From Aromatoleum sp. (GTDB lineage: Bacteria; Pseudomonadota; Gammaproteobacteria; Burkholderiales; Casimicrobiaceae), in the NCBI GenBank assembly GCA_010365205.1, contig JAAFGU010000017.1, forward strand, positions 3,027 to 20,340: a stretch of 17,314 nucleotides of DNA. The letters run 5' to 3'. Position 1 is the stretch's first letter; each line of letters starts with the position of its first letter. The notes under the pieces were generated by a model. That model was not told the origin of the DNA, did no database searches, and was given only the letters and a program-made list of their open reading frames with translations. Shown piece by piece: positions 1 to 7,830 of the stretch. The translations under genes were made by a program, and so were the position numbers.

Positions 1-117
1 GAGCTGCAGGCCGAAGAGCGCGAGCACGTCGAACTGGTGAAGGCGTGGATGAAGAAGGTGCCGAAGCCCGATCCCGACTGGGCGAACGATCCCGACCCGG
101 CGCGCTACACCGACTGA
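1..117 (+). CDS. Ferritin-like/rubrerythrin-family protein, C-terminal end (partial)
   Basis: An open frame enters from the left edge and stops with TGA at 115-117, giving the last 38 residues of a protein. The tail begins with a Glu-rich helix (EEREHVELVKAWM) and ends with a Pro/Asp-rich stretch (DWANDPDPARYTD). A helix with the EExEH pattern followed by an acidic DPDP tail is what I associate with the last helix of ferritin-like or rubrerythrin-type diiron proteins, which handle iron or peroxide in the cytoplasm. Only the tail is visible, so the family call is an inference. The next gene starts 6 bases after the stop, which suggests co-transcription. Confidence 0.55.
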   Translation, partial: ELQAEEREHVELVKAWMKKVPKPDPDWANDPDPARYTD

Positions 118-123
118 CCGGTC

Positions 124-525
124 GTGGAAACCAGAATTCTTCTTCCGGCAGGCTGGGCGCCGCCGATCGGCTACGCAAATGGAATCGCCGTCACCGCCGG
201 CCGCATCGTGTTCATCGCCGGACAGGTGGGATGGGACGCGCAGCAGCAGTTCCATTCGGAAGCGATCGCGCCGCAGTTCGACCAGGCTTTGACCAACGTG
301 CTTGCCGTGCTCGCGGAAGCCGGCGGCGCGCCCGGCCACATCTGCCGGATCACCGCCTACTGCTGCGACAAGCCCGGCTACCTTGCGGCACGCAGGGAAA
401 TCGGCGCGATATGGCGCAAGCACATGGGCGCGCACTATCCGGCGATGAGCATGATATTCGTCAGCGATCTGCTCGACGCTCCAGGCAAGATCGAACTGGA
501 AGCGACGGCCGTGCTGCCGGCGTGA
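124..525 (+). CDS. RidA (YjgF/YER057c/UK114) family protein, lacking the usual arginine
   Basis: The 133-residue product has the length and order of RidA proteins: an N-terminal VFIAGQVGWD strand region, a central QALTNVLAVLAEAGG helix, an ITAYCCDKPGYLAARR region, and a C-terminal IELEATAVLPA strand. Canonical RidA is a small trimeric cytoplasmic deaminase that clears reactive enamine/imine intermediates from PLP enzymes. Its key Arg (Arg105 in E. coli) lies in a PARS motif. Here the aligned stretch reads YPAMSM, with Met at that place, so canonical imine deaminase activity is doubtful and this is probably a divergent Rid subfamily. The start is a GTG at 124, chosen because the family's N-terminal region begins right after it and no in-frame ATG fits. 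No clear ribosome binding site is seen. Translation may be coupled to the gene ending 6 bases upstream. Confidence 0.85.
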   Translation: METRILLPAGWAPPIGYANGIAVTAGRIVFIAGQVGWDAQQQFHSEAIAPQFDQALTNVLAVLAEAGGAPGHICRITAYCCDKPGYLAARREIGAIWRKHMGAHYPAMSMIFVSDLLDAPGKIELEATAVLPA

Positions 526-564
526 AATCGGCGCCGGCTCGGCAATCGATGCGGATCACTGCGC

Positions 565-747
565 CGGTACCTGCGGCGCTGGGGTGGGGGCACGCCTACG
601 TTCCTTGCGCGCGAGGAAATGGAAATGCGGATGCTGCGCGACGCATTCGCCTTCTCCCCCGATGCGGAGGTCTCGATCGAAGTGGATCCGCGCAAGGTGG
701 AAGCGGACACCGTCGCCGTCCTCGTGCTCGAACTGACGCCGAGCTGA
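565..747 (+). pseudogene. Remnant of oxygen-independent coproporphyrinogen III oxidase (HemN-like)
   Basis: In the same frame as the upstream RidA gene, after its stop, a readable stretch resembles the part of HemN just after the radical-SAM cluster site. It contains RWGGGTPTFL followed by AEVSIEVDPRKVEADTV, and E. coli HemN has HWGGGTPTYL and AEISIEVDPREIE at matching spacing. HemN makes protoporphyrinogen IX without oxygen, in haem synthesis. Here there is no start codon, the CxxxCxxC cluster motif is missing upstream, and the frame stops at 745-747 after about 60 residues, where the real enzyme continues for several hundred. It is therefore a fragment cut at both ends. It lies 24 bases before nnrS, a sensible former neighbour in an anaerobic or denitrification context. 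Confidence 0.75.
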
Positions 748-771
748 CATGGGTTCCCCCAAGGACTACAA

Positions 772-1962
772 ATGCTGAAGATTGAAGATCCCCGGCCGCT
801 GGCGAATTCCGCTTCCGGCGAGTTCGCGCTCTGGAACCTGGGCTTTCGACCGTTCTACCTGCTCGCCAGCAGCTTCGCCGCGTTGTCGGTTCTGCTCTGG
901 GTCTTCCAATACACAGGCCATCTCCCCGCCGCTTATCTTCGAAATCCGGCGTGGCACGGTCACGAAATGCTGTACGGCTACACGATGGCCGTGGTGGCGG
1001 GATTCCTGTTGACGGCGGTTCGCAATTGGACCGGGAAGCCGACCCCCACGGGGGCGACGCTCTTCGCGCTCGCAACGCTTTGGGTGGCCGGTCGGGTGCT
1101 GGTCTTGACCCCATTCGCCACCGCGGCGGCGGTCGTCAATGCGGCGTTTCCGGTCGCCGTCGCCATCGGAATCGGCATCCCCCTCGTGCAAAGCCGGAAC
1201 CGGCGGAACTACTTTTTCATCGCGCTGCTTTCGCTGCTTGGCCTCGCCGTCCTTGCGTTTCATTTTTCGCATCTGGGCATGCTCCCGTGGCCGGAGCGGG
1301 CCAGCCTGCAGGTCGGACTCGATGTCGTCATGTTCATCATGGCCGTGATGGGCGGGCGGGTGATTCCCATGTTCACCAACAACGGCGTACCGGGCGTGCA
1401 AGCCACGCGCCACCCGGCGGTCGAGAAATCCGCGCTCGGCGGTGTGCTCGTCTTGCTCGGAGCCGACCTTCTGCAGGCTCCCCCCGCGGTCATTGCCGTG
1501 CTCGCGGCGATCGCTGCGCTTGCCAACGCTGCGCGGCTCTACCTCTGGCAGCCGTGGCGGACTTTTGGCGCGCCGATGGTCTGGATTCTGCACGTGGCCT
1601 ACGGATGGATTGTCGTCTACCTCGTGCTGCGCGGACTCGCGGCGTTTGGCCTGGCGGGCGAATTGTTCGCAGTCCACGCGCTGACGGTGGGTGCGATCGG
1701 CGGCATGACGATCGGCATGATGACGCGCACGGCACGCGGCCATACCGGGCGTCCGCTGGTCGCCGATGGCTTCGAAATTGCTTGCTACGTTCTCGTTATG
1801 CTCGCCGCGGCGATACGCGTCTTCGGCGGCATGTTGTTGCCAGGAGCTTATTTGGCGACGGTCGTCGCCTCGGGCATCTGCTGGTCCGCAGCGTTCGCAA
1901 TTTACGCGGTACGCTATTGGCCGGTGTTGTCGCGGGCACGGCTCGACGGCAAACCCGGGTAG
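772..1962 (+). CDS. nnrS: NnrS family haem/copper membrane protein
   Basis: The 396-residue protein is almost wholly hydrophobic, with about twelve predicted membrane segments. It carries NnrS hallmarks: FRPFYLLAS near residues 25-33, WHGHEMLYGY at 61-70, VAGFLLTAVRNWTG at 75-88, GGRVIPMFTNNG in the middle, His302 in HALTVGAIGG, and RTARGHTGRPL around His324. NnrS is an inner-membrane haem- and copper-containing protein linked to nitric oxide and nitrosative stress tolerance in denitrifiers; its exact activity is not settled. The ATG at 772 is preceded by AAGGA at 761-765 with good spacing. No FNR/NNR-type dyad was found just upstream, where the HemN remnant now lies, so the original promoter may have been lost or lie farther away. 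The gene looks intact. Confidence 0.93.
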   Translation: MLKIEDPRPLANSASGEFALWNLGFRPFYLLASSFAALSVLLWVFQYTGHLPAAYLRNPAWHGHEMLYGYTMAVVAGFLLTAVRNWTGKPTPTGATLFALATLWVAGRVLVLTPFATAAAVVNAAFPVAVAIGIGIPLVQSRNRRNYFFIALLSLLGLAVLAFHFSHLGMLPWPERASLQVGLDVVMFIMAVMGGRVIPMFTNNGVPGVQATRHPAVEKSALGGVLVLLGADLLQAPPAVIAVLAAIAALANAARLYLWQPWRTFGAPMVWILHVAYGWIVVYLVLRGLAAFGLAGELFAVHALTVGAIGGMTIGMMTRTARGHTGRPLVADGFEIACYVLVMLAAAIRVFGGMLLPGAYLATVVASGICWSAAFAIYAVRYWPVLSRARLDGKPG

Positions 1963-2049
1963 TTTCACGTCATCGCCGCAGCCAGTAGGGCTCCCAGGCA
2001 TGCATCGTCGGGTGAAGTCATCGGTCAAGGCAGTCGCCGGGGCGCCGGT

Positions 2050-2355
2050 TCAGTTGCCCCAGGCATCGATAACCTGATCGAGGCCTTCCCGGTAGTCCGG
2101 AAACTTCGGCTTCCAGCTTGGCACGCGCGGCGTCGGCGTCCGAAACCGCATCGGAAGTTTCGCTTGCTGCCTATGTTCCTCGCGAACGATCAGCTTGGCG
2201 ACATGCCTCGAGAACAACCGCAGTTGCAGCGGGGTTCGTCGGCCGACCCGCTGCCCGAACACATCCATTAGCTGCATGAACGAAAGCGCGAGACCGTCAG
2301 TGGCGCAGAAGATTTTTCCCACGTTGCGTGCTCTGGCCGCGGCACTGGCGCACAT
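2050..2355 (-). pseudogene. C-terminal remnant of an NAD-dependent epimerase/dehydratase
   Basis: On the minus strand a frame of about 100 residues reads GKIFCATDGLALSFMQLMDV, then a helical LRLFSRHVAKLIV stretch, and ends PKFPDYREGLDQVIDAWGN. This is the pattern of the C-terminal substrate-binding end of extended SDR epimerases (GxxFxxxDGxxLSF...PKFPxYREGLxQVIxAW). The N-terminal Rossmann domain with its GxxGxxG motif and the YxxxK active site are missing. An in-frame TAG sits 6 bases upstream of the first ATG at 2355, and no epimerase-like sequence was seen beyond it. The piece is therefore taken as a truncated remnant. A short independent gene is possible but unlikely. Confidence 0.6.
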
Positions 2356-2749
2356 TGCGGGCTAACCGCAAACGGTCAACCGACATTGAAATTGGATGCA
2401 GCTTGACGGACGAAGGCCGCAGACCCGACGAAGCACGGGAACTCATCGAGCAGGCTCACGCATACATCCCGAAGGCCGAACCTGCGCGGGCCGATGGGAT
2501 CAGCAGGGAACTGTGTACCAGTATCTGCGGAATGAAAATGAGCTGGCTCTGACTTGATTTCACAGGCCGCGCCAGAACGCCCGTTTCCGCAAACGACCCA
2601 AGGCGACGCCTGCCAACCCAATGTCCCCGTTGGCCCAGTCGCGTCAACCCGTGATACGCTGCCTCGGTGCGCCCTTCGTGGGGATGGATTTCCTTATCTC
2701 GAGACATCGCAGCGTACGTCTAAATCCTGCAGCAGAGTCGACACGGTAC
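2356..2749. other. Stretch without a recognisable gene
   Basis: Several short frames run through this stretch on both strands. One plus-strand frame gives about 74 residues (2328-2552) and contains a helix-like RPDEARELIEQAHAYIP segment. None has a convincing start with a ribosome binding site, and none resembles a family I know. It lies between the epimerase remnant and the exported protein at 2750 and probably contains decayed sequence plus the promoter for the downstream operon. No clear -35/-10 pair was identified. Confidence 0.4.
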
Positions 2750-3517
2750 ATGCTCGCGGCCATCCTCGGTGTTGTCCTCTTGTTGCAGGTGGGCCCCGTG
2801 CAAGGTGAGCCCGTGCCGGTGCGCTTCCCGGAGGGCGTGACGCACGGCTTCCTCGTGCTGCGCACGCTGCAAGGAAAGGATGTCGCGGATGGGGAGTTGA
2901 GCCAGTTCGTCCGTGGCGATCGCGTCACGCGCCGGCTGGTGTTTCACTTCAGAGACGGTTCGATCCAGGACGAAACCGTTGTATTCGCGCAGCGAGGAAA
3001 ATTCCGCCTTCTGAGCGATCGCCTGGTACAGAAGGGGCCGAGTTTCCCGCATCCCATAGATATTACGATCGACGGCGTCAGCGGGCAGGTGAGGGTCAGC
3101 TACATCGATGACGATGGCAAGGAAAAGCTCGCGAACGAGCGCATGGCTCTGCCCGCGGACGTTGCCAACGGGCTGCTGCCCACGCTGCTGAGGAACGTCA
3201 CGCGTGGCGAGCCGTCGATCACCGTGTCGTTGGTGGTCGCGACACCCAAGCCGCAGCTGGTCAAACTCGAGGTCAGCCCCGAGGGCGAGGACACGTTCTC
3301 GATCGGGGGCCTCAAGCTCAAGGCCACCCGCTACGTCGTGAAGGTGAAGATCGGTGGGGTCGCCGGACTGGTCGCGCCGCTCCTGGACTTGCAGCCTCCG
3401 GACTCGCACGTATGGGTTATAGGTGGAGACGCTCCGTCTTTTGTCAAAGCGGAAGCGCCGTTCTTTTCCAGAGGGCCCGTTTGGCGAATCGAATTCGCCA
3501 GTCCAAGCTGGCCGTAA
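2750..3517 (+). CDS. Exported protein of unknown function, upstream of a lipid-transport operon
   Basis: The frame can open as early as 2621, but the ATG at 2750 is preferred because it puts a clean Sec signal peptide at the N-terminus: MLAAILGVVLLLQVG with likely cleavage near VQGEP. The product is then 255 residues. The mature part is rich in alternating beta-strand patterns (TRRLVFHFRDGSIQDETVVF, VSGQVRVSYIDDDGKEKL, ITVSLVVATPKPQLVKLEV). This suggests a beta-rich periplasmic or outer-membrane-facing domain, possibly of the lipid-binding half-barrel kind seen in other envelope proteins; that is inference only. I do not recognise a named family. It is on the same strand as the permease-ATPase-MCE operon that begins 334 bases later, so a joint envelope role is possible but unproven. 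No strong ribosome binding site is seen at 2750. Confidence 0.65.
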   Translation: MLAAILGVVLLLQVGPVQGEPVPVRFPEGVTHGFLVLRTLQGKDVADGELSQFVRGDRVTRRLVFHFRDGSIQDETVVFAQRGKFRLLSDRLVQKGPSFPHPIDITIDGVSGQVRVSYIDDDGKEKLANERMALPADVANGLLPTLLRNVTRGEPSITVSLVVATPKPQLVKLEVSPEGEDTFSIGGLKLKATRYVVKVKIGGVAGLVAPLLDLQPPDSHVWVIGGDAPSFVKAEAPFFSRGPVWRIEFASPSWP

Positions 3518-3851
3518 TTGGGGAGCTTGGCCAGTTTGGTTTACTGATCGCTGCTGGCGCCACTCACGCCCTGCGCTCGGCGGGCTTACCGAGCCGCCGC
3601 CAGTCCGCAATACCCATCCCGGCGAGGAATGGCGGCCAGCGTAGATCGTACGCCAGCCAGCGCATGAGCGGTCCATCTTCATGTGTATCGATATCGGCGA
3701 TGTAACGCAATACGGAATGTGCGATAGCGCACAGACTTCGCCTGGTATTTCGAATAGCCTGCAGGGTGGACCGATGTGCCGATGCCAACGCGGGAAAATA
3801 GCGAGTCTGATTCGTTGATTGCATCCTGATTTCGCGGAGCCCGGACGAACC
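3518..3851. other. Intergenic stretch with one protein-like minus-strand frame
   Basis: No gene with a supported start was found here on the plus strand. On the minus strand, the codons from about 3740 down to the TGA at 3564 give a sequence with natural protein composition (GPLMRWLAYDLRWPPFLAGM, then GIADWRRLG). This differs from the Arg/His-rich look of the usual shadow frames. It has no clear start and continues upstream only as the shadow of the permease gene. It could be the tail of a lost gene. I do not recognise its family. The promoter of the permease operon should also lie here, but I see no confident -35/-10 boxes. Confidence 0.3.
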
Positions 3852-4994
3852 GTGACCAGTGTCCCTGCAAATAAGCAGCAAGCTTCCGCGGATCCGTCGC
3901 GGCCAACGGTTGTCGTCAGCGGCGATGGCGATAAACTCGCGCTGGCGGGCGCTCTTGTCATCTTCACGCTCGCCGAAGCAAGAAATTCCCTGAAGAAATG
4001 GTCGAAGCAAGGATCCTCGCGCTCGCTTGACGTTGCCCGGCTTGACAGCCTCGACACGCCGGGTGCGTTGTTCCTGTGCGGTCTGCGTGACAAGGGTGTG
4101 GAACTGACCGGCGTTCGCGCCGAACACCGTGCGCTGCTCGATCTCGTCTGCGGGCTCGATCTCAAGCCGTTGCCGAAAGTCGAATCCGTCCCCCGGTGGC
4201 GCCAGATCGTCATCCAGCTCGGCAAAGGCGCGCACGATGCCAGGCACGAGGCGCTCGACGTCATCACCTTTGTCGGCCGTGCGGCGAGCTGGACCGTTAG
4301 CGCCATGATTCATCCGCATTCCCTGCGCCCGGCTTCGATATCGCGGCATGTGGCGGAAACCGGCATTCATGCGCTGCCCATCATCGGCCTGATGGCCGTC
4401 ATGATTGCGGTCGTCATCGGATACCAGGGCGTGGCCCAGCTTCGTCCCTATGGCGGCGAGGACTTCACCATCAACCTGGTGGCGGTGTCGGTATTGCGCG
4501 AAATGGGCGTGCTGATCACGGCCATCATGGTGGCCGGCCGCTCGGGTTCCGCCTTCACCGCCGAAATCGGCGTGATGCAGACGCGGGAGGAAGTCGACGC
4601 GCTTAAAGTGATGGGGATCGAGCCCATGCAGGTGCTGGTGGTGCCGCGGGTGATCGCTCTTGTCATCACCCTGCCGCTGCTCACGTTCGTCGCCGACATC
4701 ATGGGCCTGATCGGCGGCGCCGCAATTTCCCAATTCCTGCTCGATGTATCGCCGACGCAATACCTGACACGCTTGCCGCGCGTCGTCGACGGCAGCGATC
4801 TCTTCGTCGGCCTGTTCAAGGCGCCGATCTTCGCTTTCTTCATTGCCTGCATCGGCTGCATGCACGGGCTCAGGGTGAGCGGCTCGGCGGAGAGTGTCGG
4901 CCGGGAGACCACCCGCGCCGTCGTGAAATCGATTTTCCTGGTCCTCGTGCTCGACGCATTTTTCTCCATCCTGTTCGAAAAGCTCGGCGTATGA
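3852..4994 (+). CDS. MlaE-family lipid ABC transporter permease with N-terminal STAS domain
   Basis: Residues about 14-100 form a STAS-like domain (VVVSGDGDKLALAGALV... LDVARLDSLDTPGALFL). The rest is an MlaE permease with about five membrane segments and the family's core: VLREMGVLITAIMVAGRSGS, FTAEIGVMQTREEVDALKVM, then GIEPMQVLVVPRVIAL. Such permeases sit in the inner membrane and, with an MlaF ATPase and an MCE protein, move phospholipids or other lipids between the membranes. In E. coli the STAS part is a separate protein (MlaB); here it is fused, as in many beta-proteobacterial versions. The GTG at 3852 (380 residues, GGAG at 3836-3839) is preferred over an in-frame TTG at 3819, but the start is uncertain. 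The last four bases overlap the next gene (ATGA), so translation is coupled. Confidence 0.92.
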   Translation: MTSVPANKQQASADPSRPTVVVSGDGDKLALAGALVIFTLAEARNSLKKWSKQGSSRSLDVARLDSLDTPGALFLCGLRDKGVELTGVRAEHRALLDLVCGLDLKPLPKVESVPRWRQIVIQLGKGAHDARHEALDVITFVGRAASWTVSAMIHPHSLRPASISRHVAETGIHALPIIGLMAVMIAVVIGYQGVAQLRPYGGEDFTINLVAVSVLREMGVLITAIMVAGRSGSAFTAEIGVMQTREEVDALKVMGIEPMQVLVVPRVIALVITLPLLTFVADIMGLIGGAAISQFLLDVSPTQYLTRLPRVVDGSDLFVGLFKAPIFAFFIACIGCMHGLRVSGSAESVGRETTRAVVKSIFLVLVLDAFFSILFEKLGV

Positions 4995-5782
4995 CAACCC
5001 GGACCAAGGCGCAGACCGAGCCGATCCTTTCCGCGCGGGGTATCGTCAACCGGTTCGGCAAGCAGGTCGTACACGACAAGCTCAGCCTCGAAATCGTGCG
5101 CGGCGAAATCATCGGCATCGCCGGCGGATCGGGATCAGGCAAGTCGGTGCTGCTCAAAACGCTCGTTGGCCTGCACCAGCCGGATGCCGGGGAAGTTCTC
5201 CTCAACGGCAAGACGATTCAATCCATCGGCGCGGCAGAAAAGGCAGCTCAAATCGGCGTGCTGTTTCAGCAGGGCGCATTGTTTTCCTCGTTGTCGGTCG
5301 CGCAGAACATCATGCTGCCGATGCGCGAACATACGGCACTGCCGGCCAACGAGCAGGAACAGATCGCGGCGATGAAGCTGGCGCTTGCCGGTTTGCCGGC
5401 AGACAGCGGCATCAAGTTTCCCTCCGCGCTTTCCGGGGGCATGGTGAAGCGCGCTGCGTTCGCGCGGGCACTCGCGCTCGACCCGAAGATTCTTTTTCTC
5501 GACGAGCCGACTTCCGATCTCGACCCGATCGCCGCAAGCGGCATCGACGCGCTGATCCGGCAGCTCAACGACAGCCTCGGAATTACCGTCGTCATCGTCA
5601 CGCACGATCTCACGACCCTGTTTACCATCTGCGGCCGCATCGCCGTGCTGGTCGACAGGAAAATAACCGTCGACACGGCGGACAAGCTGATGAAGTCCGA
5701 CCATCCGTGGATACACGAATTCTTTCACGGGCCGCGGGCGGAAGGCGCGATGAAAGCAAGGAATATAAGCCATGGAAACTGA
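4991..5782 (+). CDS. MlaF-like ABC transporter ATPase
   Basis: The 263-residue protein has a full set of ABC ATPase motifs: Walker A GGSGSGKS at residues 45-52, a Q-loop in VLFQQGALFSSLSV around 90-103, signature LSGGM at 147-151, Walker B ILFLDEPTSDLDP at 167-179, and the switch His205 in VTHD. The GALFSSLSV after the Q-loop and SGGMVKRAAFARA after the signature are typical of the MlaF/MCE-transport branch. It should power the adjacent permease from the cytoplasmic side. The ATG overlaps the permease stop codon by 4 bases, and its own end overlaps the MCE gene by 11 bases, so the three are one translationally coupled unit. Confidence 0.94.
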   Translation: MTTRTKAQTEPILSARGIVNRFGKQVVHDKLSLEIVRGEIIGIAGGSGSGKSVLLKTLVGLHQPDAGEVLLNGKTIQSIGAAEKAAQIGVLFQQGALFSSLSVAQNIMLPMREHTALPANEQEQIAAMKLALAGLPADSGIKFPSALSGGMVKRAAFARALALDPKILFLDEPTSDLDPIAASGIDALIRQLNDSLGITVVIVTHDLTTLFTICGRIAVLVDRKITVDTADKLMKSDHPWIHEFFHGPRAEGAMKARNISHGN

Positions 5783-6365
5783 CCAGCACTATTTCTTCGA
5801 AGGCCTGTTCATCATCGTTTTCTCCGTTGCCGCGGCAATTTTTGCCGTTTGGCTGGGCAGTACCGGCCGCCATGACGATGTGGTCTACCGCATCCATTTC
5901 CCCGACTCGGTAAGCGGGCTTGCGGTCGGCGATCCGGTGAAATTCCGCGGCATCGATGTCGGCACGGTCAAGTCGATGATCATCGACCCTGACAATTCGC
6001 GTCTGGTGCTTGTGGATGTGAGGTTGCGCAAGGAAACCCCGGTTAAGACCGACACCCGAGCCAGCCTCGCGATGAAGGGCATCACCGGTGTCGTCTTCAT
6101 CGAGCTGAACGGCGGAGACCCGGCGGCGAAGACGCTGCTTGCGGTCACGCCCCAGGATACGGTCCCCGAGATTCCTTCGGAAAAAACCGGCCTCAAAGCC
6201 ATGCTCGACAATCTGCCGAAGCTGGTCGAGAAATTCTCATCCCTCGAGGACCAGGTCAAGAAAGTCGTGACGAGCGTCGGCGGGTTGACGGACAAGGTCA
6301 AGGACAACCCTTCCCTGCTGCTCAAAGGCCCCGACAAGGAAAGCAATAATGCCGGAAAGAAGTGA
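5772..6365 (+). CDS. MlaD-like MCE-domain protein (short form)
   Basis: A single N-terminal membrane anchor (FIIVFSVAAAIFAVWLG, residues 13-29) is followed by one MCE domain at about 37-115, with YRIHFPDSVSGLAVGDPVKF, RGIDVGTVKSM, TRASLAMKGITGVVFIEL and NGG. A short helical tail follows (LDNLPKLVEKFSSLEDQVKK) and ends in a Lys-rich tip. MCE proteins form hexameric rings in the periplasm that carry lipid from or to the membrane permease. At 197 residues it is shorter than the roughly 300-residue proteins often paired with STAS-fused permeases, mainly because the helical tail is short; NPSLLLKGP near the end matches the usual family terminus, so it looks complete. No outer-membrane auxiliary lipoprotein of the PqiC/YmbA type follows, although one is frequent in such operons. 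Confidence 0.9.
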   Translation: METDQHYFFEGLFIIVFSVAAAIFAVWLGSTGRHDDVVYRIHFPDSVSGLAVGDPVKFRGIDVGTVKSMIIDPDNSRLVLVDVRLRKETPVKTDTRASLAMKGITGVVFIELNGGDPAAKTLLAVTPQDTVPEIPSEKTGLKAMLDNLPKLVEKFSSLEDQVKKVVTSVGGLTDKVKDNPSLLLKGPDKESNNAGKK

Positions 6366-6443
6366 CTGGAGAGCGTGCCTTCTCGACGCACAGAATAGGC
6401 AAACCCGGCAACGGCAATCGCGTTGCGGGAATTTGGAATCCCG

Positions 6444-7772
6444 ATGCACAAGCCCATCGCATTCTCCTTAATGGCCGGTCTTTTGATGCTGAATCTCGTC
6501 GGCTGTGGCGAAGTGGCAACATTGCCGGAGGGCGCCGGAATCGGGCCGCACCCGGCCTTGCCGTCGCCGCATCCAACGCTCATACCGACGGTCCACATCG
6601 CCCCGGCCAAGGGCTGGCCGGCCGGGGCGACGCCGGTCGCGGCAGCCGGGCTTGCGGTGAACGCCTACGCGGCTGAGCTCGAACATCCCCGCTGGCTCTA
6701 TGTCCTTCCCAACGGCGATGTACTTGTTGCCGAAAGCAATGGCCCGCCCCGGCCGGACGACGCGGGTGGCATCAAGGGCTGGGTGATGAGGCTGCTGAGG
6801 AAGCGTGCTGGCGGAGGAGTTCCAAGCGCCAACCGGATCACGTTGCTGCGCGACACGGACGGGGACGGCATCGCCGAGACGAGAACAGTTTTCCTGGCGG
6901 GACTCAATTCGCCCTTCGGCATGGCGCTCGTCGGCAGCGACCTCTACGTCGCCAACACCGATTCGATCATGCGCTTTCCCTACAATCCGGGCGACAGGCA
7001 GATCACCGCGCCGGGCGTAAAGGTTGCCGATCTTCCCGCAGGCACGATCAATCATCACTGGACCAAGAACATCGTTGCCAGCCCCGATGGCTCGCGCCTC
7101 TACGTGACGGTAGGCTCGAACAGCAATGTGGGCGAAAACGGCATGGAGAACGAGGTCAATCGAGCTGCCATCCTGGAGATTGATCTCGCGACCGGCCGCT
7201 CGCGGCTGTTCGCCTCGGGGCTGCGCAATCCGAACGGGTTGGATTGGCAGCCGCAAAGTGGGGCGCTTTGGACCGCGGTCAATGAACGCGACGAGCTTGG
7301 CAGCGACCTGGTTCCCGACTTCATGACGGCGGTCCAGGATGGCGCGTTCTACGGCTGGCCTTACAGCTATTACGGCCAGCACGTCGACGCGCGGGTGACG
7401 CCCCAGCGTCCCGATCTGGTGGCGCGTGCCACGGCGCCCGACTACGCGCTCGGCACGCACACCGCGTCACTCGGACTGGTGTTCTATCGCGCGAGTCTTT
7501 TGCCGCAGCGCTATGCCGGCGGGGCGTTCATCGGCCAGCACGGCTCGTGGAATCGGAACCCGCCGAGCGGCTACAAAGTCATATTCGTATCGTTCGCCAG
7601 CGGACGCCCTGTTGGGACTCCCGAGGACGTACTGACCGGCTTTATCGATGCGCAGGGCGATGCGCTTGGCCGCCCCGTAGGCGTGGCGGTGGATCGGGCA
7701 GGCGCTCTGCTCGTCGCGGACGATGTTGGCAACGTCATCTGGCGTGTGGTGCCGTCTGCGTCAACGCAGTAG
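6444..7772 (+). CDS. Sorbosone dehydrogenase / PQQ-dependent sugar dehydrogenase family lipoprotein
   Basis: The product resembles the COG2133 family: six-bladed beta-propeller enzymes of the soluble glucose / L-sorbosone dehydrogenase type, many of which use PQQ. Family marks are RDTDGDGIAE (residues 136-145), GLNSPFGMAL, INHHWTKNI (202-210), GLRNPNGLDW, NERDELGSDLVPD, FYGWPYSYYG and GSWNR near 367. The ATG at 6444 is preferred over an in-frame TTG at 6423 because it gives a lipoprotein signal with lipobox LVGC and Cys21; GGGAATTTGGAA just upstream can act as ribosome binding site. The 442-residue protein is thus probably anchored in the outer or inner membrane facing the periplasm. The real substrate cannot be read from sequence. 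It lies 78 bases after the MCE gene and may be read through from that operon. Confidence 0.88.
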   Translation: MHKPIAFSLMAGLLMLNLVGCGEVATLPEGAGIGPHPALPSPHPTLIPTVHIAPAKGWPAGATPVAAAGLAVNAYAAELEHPRWLYVLPNGDVLVAESNGPPRPDDAGGIKGWVMRLLRKRAGGGVPSANRITLLRDTDGDGIAETRTVFLAGLNSPFGMALVGSDLYVANTDSIMRFPYNPGDRQITAPGVKVADLPAGTINHHWTKNIVASPDGSRLYVTVGSNSNVGENGMENEVNRAAILEIDLATGRSRLFASGLRNPNGLDWQPQSGALWTAVNERDELGSDLVPDFMTAVQDGAFYGWPYSYYGQHVDARVTPQRPDLVARATAPDYALGTHTASLGLVFYRASLLPQRYAGGAFIGQHGSWNRNPPSGYKVIFVSFASGRPVGTPEDVLTGFIDAQGDALGRPVGVAVDRAGALLVADDVGNVIWRVVPSASTQ

Positions 7773-7830
7773 ATTTCCGCGTCTTGGGTAGGTAAGCGAA
7801 CAGGACATTGCGCTGAAGGAGAGAAATATC

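Noticed and set aside
766..2028. 420-codon minus-strand open frame opposite nnrS
   Set aside because: Its product is rich in Arg, His, Asp and Gln with no family features, and it mirrors the nnrS codons in a GC-rich genome; nnrS is clearly the real gene.
2720..4997. Two long minus-strand open frames (528 and 477 codons) across the exported protein and the permease
   Set aside because: They are antisense shadows of well-supported plus-strand genes. Only the stretch near 3564-3740 looks protein-like and is reported separately.
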